Both the position numbers and the translations under genes were made by a program. DNA of 64,000 bases. It comes from Hyaloperonospora brassicae (Eukaryota > Oomycota > Peronosporomycetes > Peronosporales > Peronosporaceae). This document shows positions 61,620 through 64,000 of this stretch, piece after piece; within the stretch, counting starts at the first letter, position 1, and every line of letters starts with the position of its first letter. Location: positions 62,001 through 126,000 of the forward strand of contig CANTFL010000851.1 in the NCBI GenBank assembly GCA_947650285.1. The letters are read 5' to 3'. The notes under the pieces were generated by a model. That model was not told where the DNA came from, made no database searches, and worked only from the letters and a program-made list of their open reading frames with translations.

Positions 61620-62700
61620 ATGGAGCAATCCACACCCCTCTCTGAGGCTCAAAAGGTCGCGCTTGAGAAGCTGACCGCGGCCGTAGGCCCTGTGTACGTG
61701 GAGTTTCTAGCTACACAAGGTCCCGATGGGCTCAATGCACGAGTCGAGGCCTTCATGCAGTATGAAACGGCCCTGTTGGGCCAGGTATAAAACCAAGTAG
61801 CGTCGGCTATGAAAACACGCTACGTGGCGATGCCACCAGAAGAGGCTAAGCCTCGTCCCCTTAGGGTGGACGTTAAACATTGCTCCGGGAAGGAGGGAAA
61901 AACCTGACCCTTTGGATCCGTGAGATTGAGATGGCCATGAGCTCTGGCCTTATCTCACTGAAGTATCAGCGGGTCTCGCTGGCCATCTCTAAGCTCGATG
62001 GTAGAGCAAGAGAGTGGGCTCTGACGTGTGACACGTCGGTCGTCTTGGCGTTTCCCACATGGGATTCGCTCAAGTTAGACCTTTTTCGAGTTTTCTCGCC
62101 GCTTAACCAGGCATATCGCGTGCGCTCACGCTTCTTGTCTACCTGTCAGGGTAAGAATGAGCTAACGAACTATGTCTAGAAGTTGAGAACTCTGATGGCT
62201 GCTATGCAGTCTGACCCTCTCCCTGATACAGTCTATGAGACTGTCTTCATGGAAGGTCTTCGTAATGGCGTTGCCAGGACCGAGGTGTTTCGGGTCCATC
62301 ACTCTACTTTTGACGAGGCTGTTAGCATCGCTCAAAATGCTGAGCACAACTTCAAGTCGGCCAGACTTGGTTGGAATGGGTACAACCCAAGCTTTACGAG
62401 GGCGACCTTTGCGAGCATCTCGGCTTACTATAGGCCAGAACCGATGGATCTCTGCCATGCTGAAGATGAAGGTGAAGCTGAGCTTCATGTTGCAGAGCAA
62501 CGACAGGAAGTGAAACGCTGTTACATGTGCGGAAGCACTAAACAATTGCGTCCCACTTGTCCTTTGCGTAAGCAACAATTGACTCCTATGGGTCGAAACC
62601 CCAGCCACAACAAAAACCTGGTATTGCACGGGGAAACGTCGACACCCAGTAGGCGCGGGGCGCCCTACTGGGGTAGAACTGAGTTCTGTTTCTTCTCTAC
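61620..62700 (+). pseudogene. gag of element C
   Basis: ATG at 61,620 (MEQSTPLSEAQK), TAA at codon 57 (61,788-61,790), a frame change near 61,880, then LTLWIREIEMAM through to a TAG at 62,177, and continuation to the knuckle CYMCGSTKQLRPTC, where Gln replaces the zinc-binding His. The TAA and TAG are at the same codons as in B. C lacks B's later stop after RAT. Confidence 0.88.
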
Positions 62701-62809
62701 GAGGTAGAGTGAAACAGGGCGTAGCCCCACAGAGCTCCGTGCCAGCAAGCACAGAGCGTGGATACAAGCCTGGCTTGTTAGTCGCTGAGGCGATAGTTAA
62801 AGGCTTTGA

Positions 62810-63326
62810 GAAGCACTGGTCGATATAAATCGATTCTGGGGCGTCATGCAACTATGCTAGACGCCGTTCCCTTGAGAGGAGTCAGCAATATGCTGAGGCG
62901 CTCAAAGCGCACGATGGTGATTCCATCACTGTTCGGTTAGCGACGGGTAGTCGCGTTACTGTGCCTAAAGTTCCGTTGAACTTGGGCGTGAGGTTTTTGG
63001 ACTTTGATAGCACAGAACGCTGTCTCGTCCTTGACTTGGATTCGAGATACGATCTCATCCTAGGCATGGCATGGCTTGAACGCTATGAACCATGGATCGA
63101 TTGGAGGTCTAAGACCTTAGGCGCAACGCGCAATGTTCCTAGTGGAGTCTTGGAGAGTCATGAACCCACCTTTGCTAGGCAACAAGAGCGCTTTTGGCGC
63201 GAGCCATTGACGGAAGATGTCAATGTGCTGGACATTGGTATGTCAGAGTTAATTAACTCCAATGTCAATGACATTATATTGAGTGGAGCTCTTTCACCGT
63301 ATGTGAGGGTATTTATACTCCGTTGA
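62810..63326 (+). pseudogene. Protease of element C
   Basis: Active site IDSGASCNYARRRSL preceded by an in-frame TAA at 62,826-62,828, as in B. The frame 62,961-63,326 is identical at protein level to the B counterpart as far as I can compare, ending in the same TGA. Confidence 0.85.
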
Positions 63327-64000
63327 GTAATACTCGCTGTGATAATGAGTCACTGCATGCGTCAAGCATGGTTGGCCTACGGGCGGGACATAAAGAATGT
63401 AATTCCTCTGATGTACGTGAAGTGGAACGTGAAATCCCACCGAGTGAGGGCGGCCGAGATGGCACCTCACTGAATGTCGGTAATGACATTGTTGGCGAGA
63501 AGCCAGAGTGTTCAGGGCTAGGCCCGAATGCTGTACGTGAAGTGGTACGTGTAGACCCACTGGGTGAAGTGTTCGAGTTACGTAACACTTCACTAGATGT
63601 CGTTCAAGACATGAGCTCTCGTCTAGAGCGTGCTAAGATGAATAGCAACCACGGGGACCATACTTTCTTGGCCTCTACTAAGCGTAAGGTTTCTTTGAGG
63701 AAACAATCTCAGCGTAGGGTGACAACTGTTAAGCACCCCACGTCTAAGAAGTCACGAAGTGATAATAGTAATAATACACTATATACACTTGTCTATGGGT
63801 TGACTGGAAATGTTGATGGCAACATTAGTCTTGAGACTCTTCCATCTTTGGATGCTCTCTTTGAGCTAGACGAAATGTCTGACGGCGAATTTAGCCAAGC
63901 CTTACAGGCAGGAGAATCATTCAAGTTAGTGGTCATTCGACCGGATATTGAGTTGAAATTATCCTCGATATTGGACGAGTCTGTCCTTGAGGACACAAAG
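63323..64000 (+). pseudogene. Protease-RT linker of element C, partial
   Basis: Continues in the frame shifted by one, as in B, and runs off the window. It matches B's linker nearly base for base (for example one change near 63,920 turns Leu into Phe). RT is expected beyond 64,000. Confidence 0.7.

Larger units (their letters stand above)
61025..64000 (+). mobile_element. Gypsy element C (same family as B), cut by window end
   Basis: 5' LTR, primer site, gag, protease and the start of the linker region of the B family, in plus orientation; the rest lies outside the window. The first LTR base looks mutated (GGTAAC for TGTAAC). Protein stretches from 62,961 on are almost identical to B. With B it forms a widely spaced inverted pair around the membrane-protein gene. 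Confidence 0.92.

Noticed and set aside
54682..63326. Stop codon reassignment to explain the shared in-frame TAA/TAG codons
   Set aside because: The older relatives D/D' use sense codons at two of these sites, and different frames, frameshifts and other stops elsewhere show ordinary decay.

Overview
The window looks like repeat-rich nuclear DNA of a filamentous eukaryote, most likely an oomycete of the Phytophthora/downy-mildew kind. This is inferred from the chromodomain Ty3/gypsy families, a degraded pogo transposase with a 78-nt GT-AG intron-like gap, one GC-rich intronless gene for a secreted membrane-anchored protein, and long AT-rich stretches without genes. No bacterial-type genes, RNA genes or CRISPR arrays were recognised. 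All identities and alignments below were made by eye.

Layout. 1-440: a 345-bp-spaced direct repeat. 1,106-3,340: a dead pogo/Tigger element. 3,341-9,491: AT-rich, nothing recognisable. 9,498-24,482: a very large inverted repeat (arms about 5.38 kb, nearly identical; spacer about 4.24 kb). Its outer ends are exactly the ends of a 1.48-kb terminal-inverted-repeat element, one copy per arm. 24,483-35,042: AT-rich, no convincing gene. 35,043-41,295: an old, decayed gypsy locus (element D on +, D' on -) forming a second, 984-bp inverted repeat. 41,706-56,979: gypsy element A (+), split by gypsy element B (-, 48,850-56,413). Both have paired LTRs, 5-bp target duplications (AATAA and ATGCG), PBS-like and polypurine sites. 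57,660-60,341: the only intact-looking host gene, an 893-residue predicted type I membrane protein with a stalk of 49-residue (147-bp) repeats. 61,025-64,000: a third gypsy copy (C, +, same family as B) running off the window.

How the parts relate. B entered A (about 1% LTR divergence in B against about 2% in A agrees with the order), and A entered unique DNA about 0.7 kb upstream of the membrane-protein gene. B and C share three in-frame stop codons in gag/protease; at two of them the older relative D/D' has sense codons, so B and C look like recent copies of an already defective master moved in trans.

Most unusual signals: (1) element A is filled, through LTR and coding sequence, with short perfect inverted repeats every few dozen bases, and the B/C LTRs carry a chain of about 14 contiguous mini-hairpins that has grown by whole-hairpin modules; (2) A and B, although different families, both carry an antisense reading frame that starts about 110-130 bp inside the 3' LTR and ends over the integrase C-terminus, with an acidic N-terminal part and a coiled-coil-like end; (3) the giant palindrome ends exactly at transposon termini.
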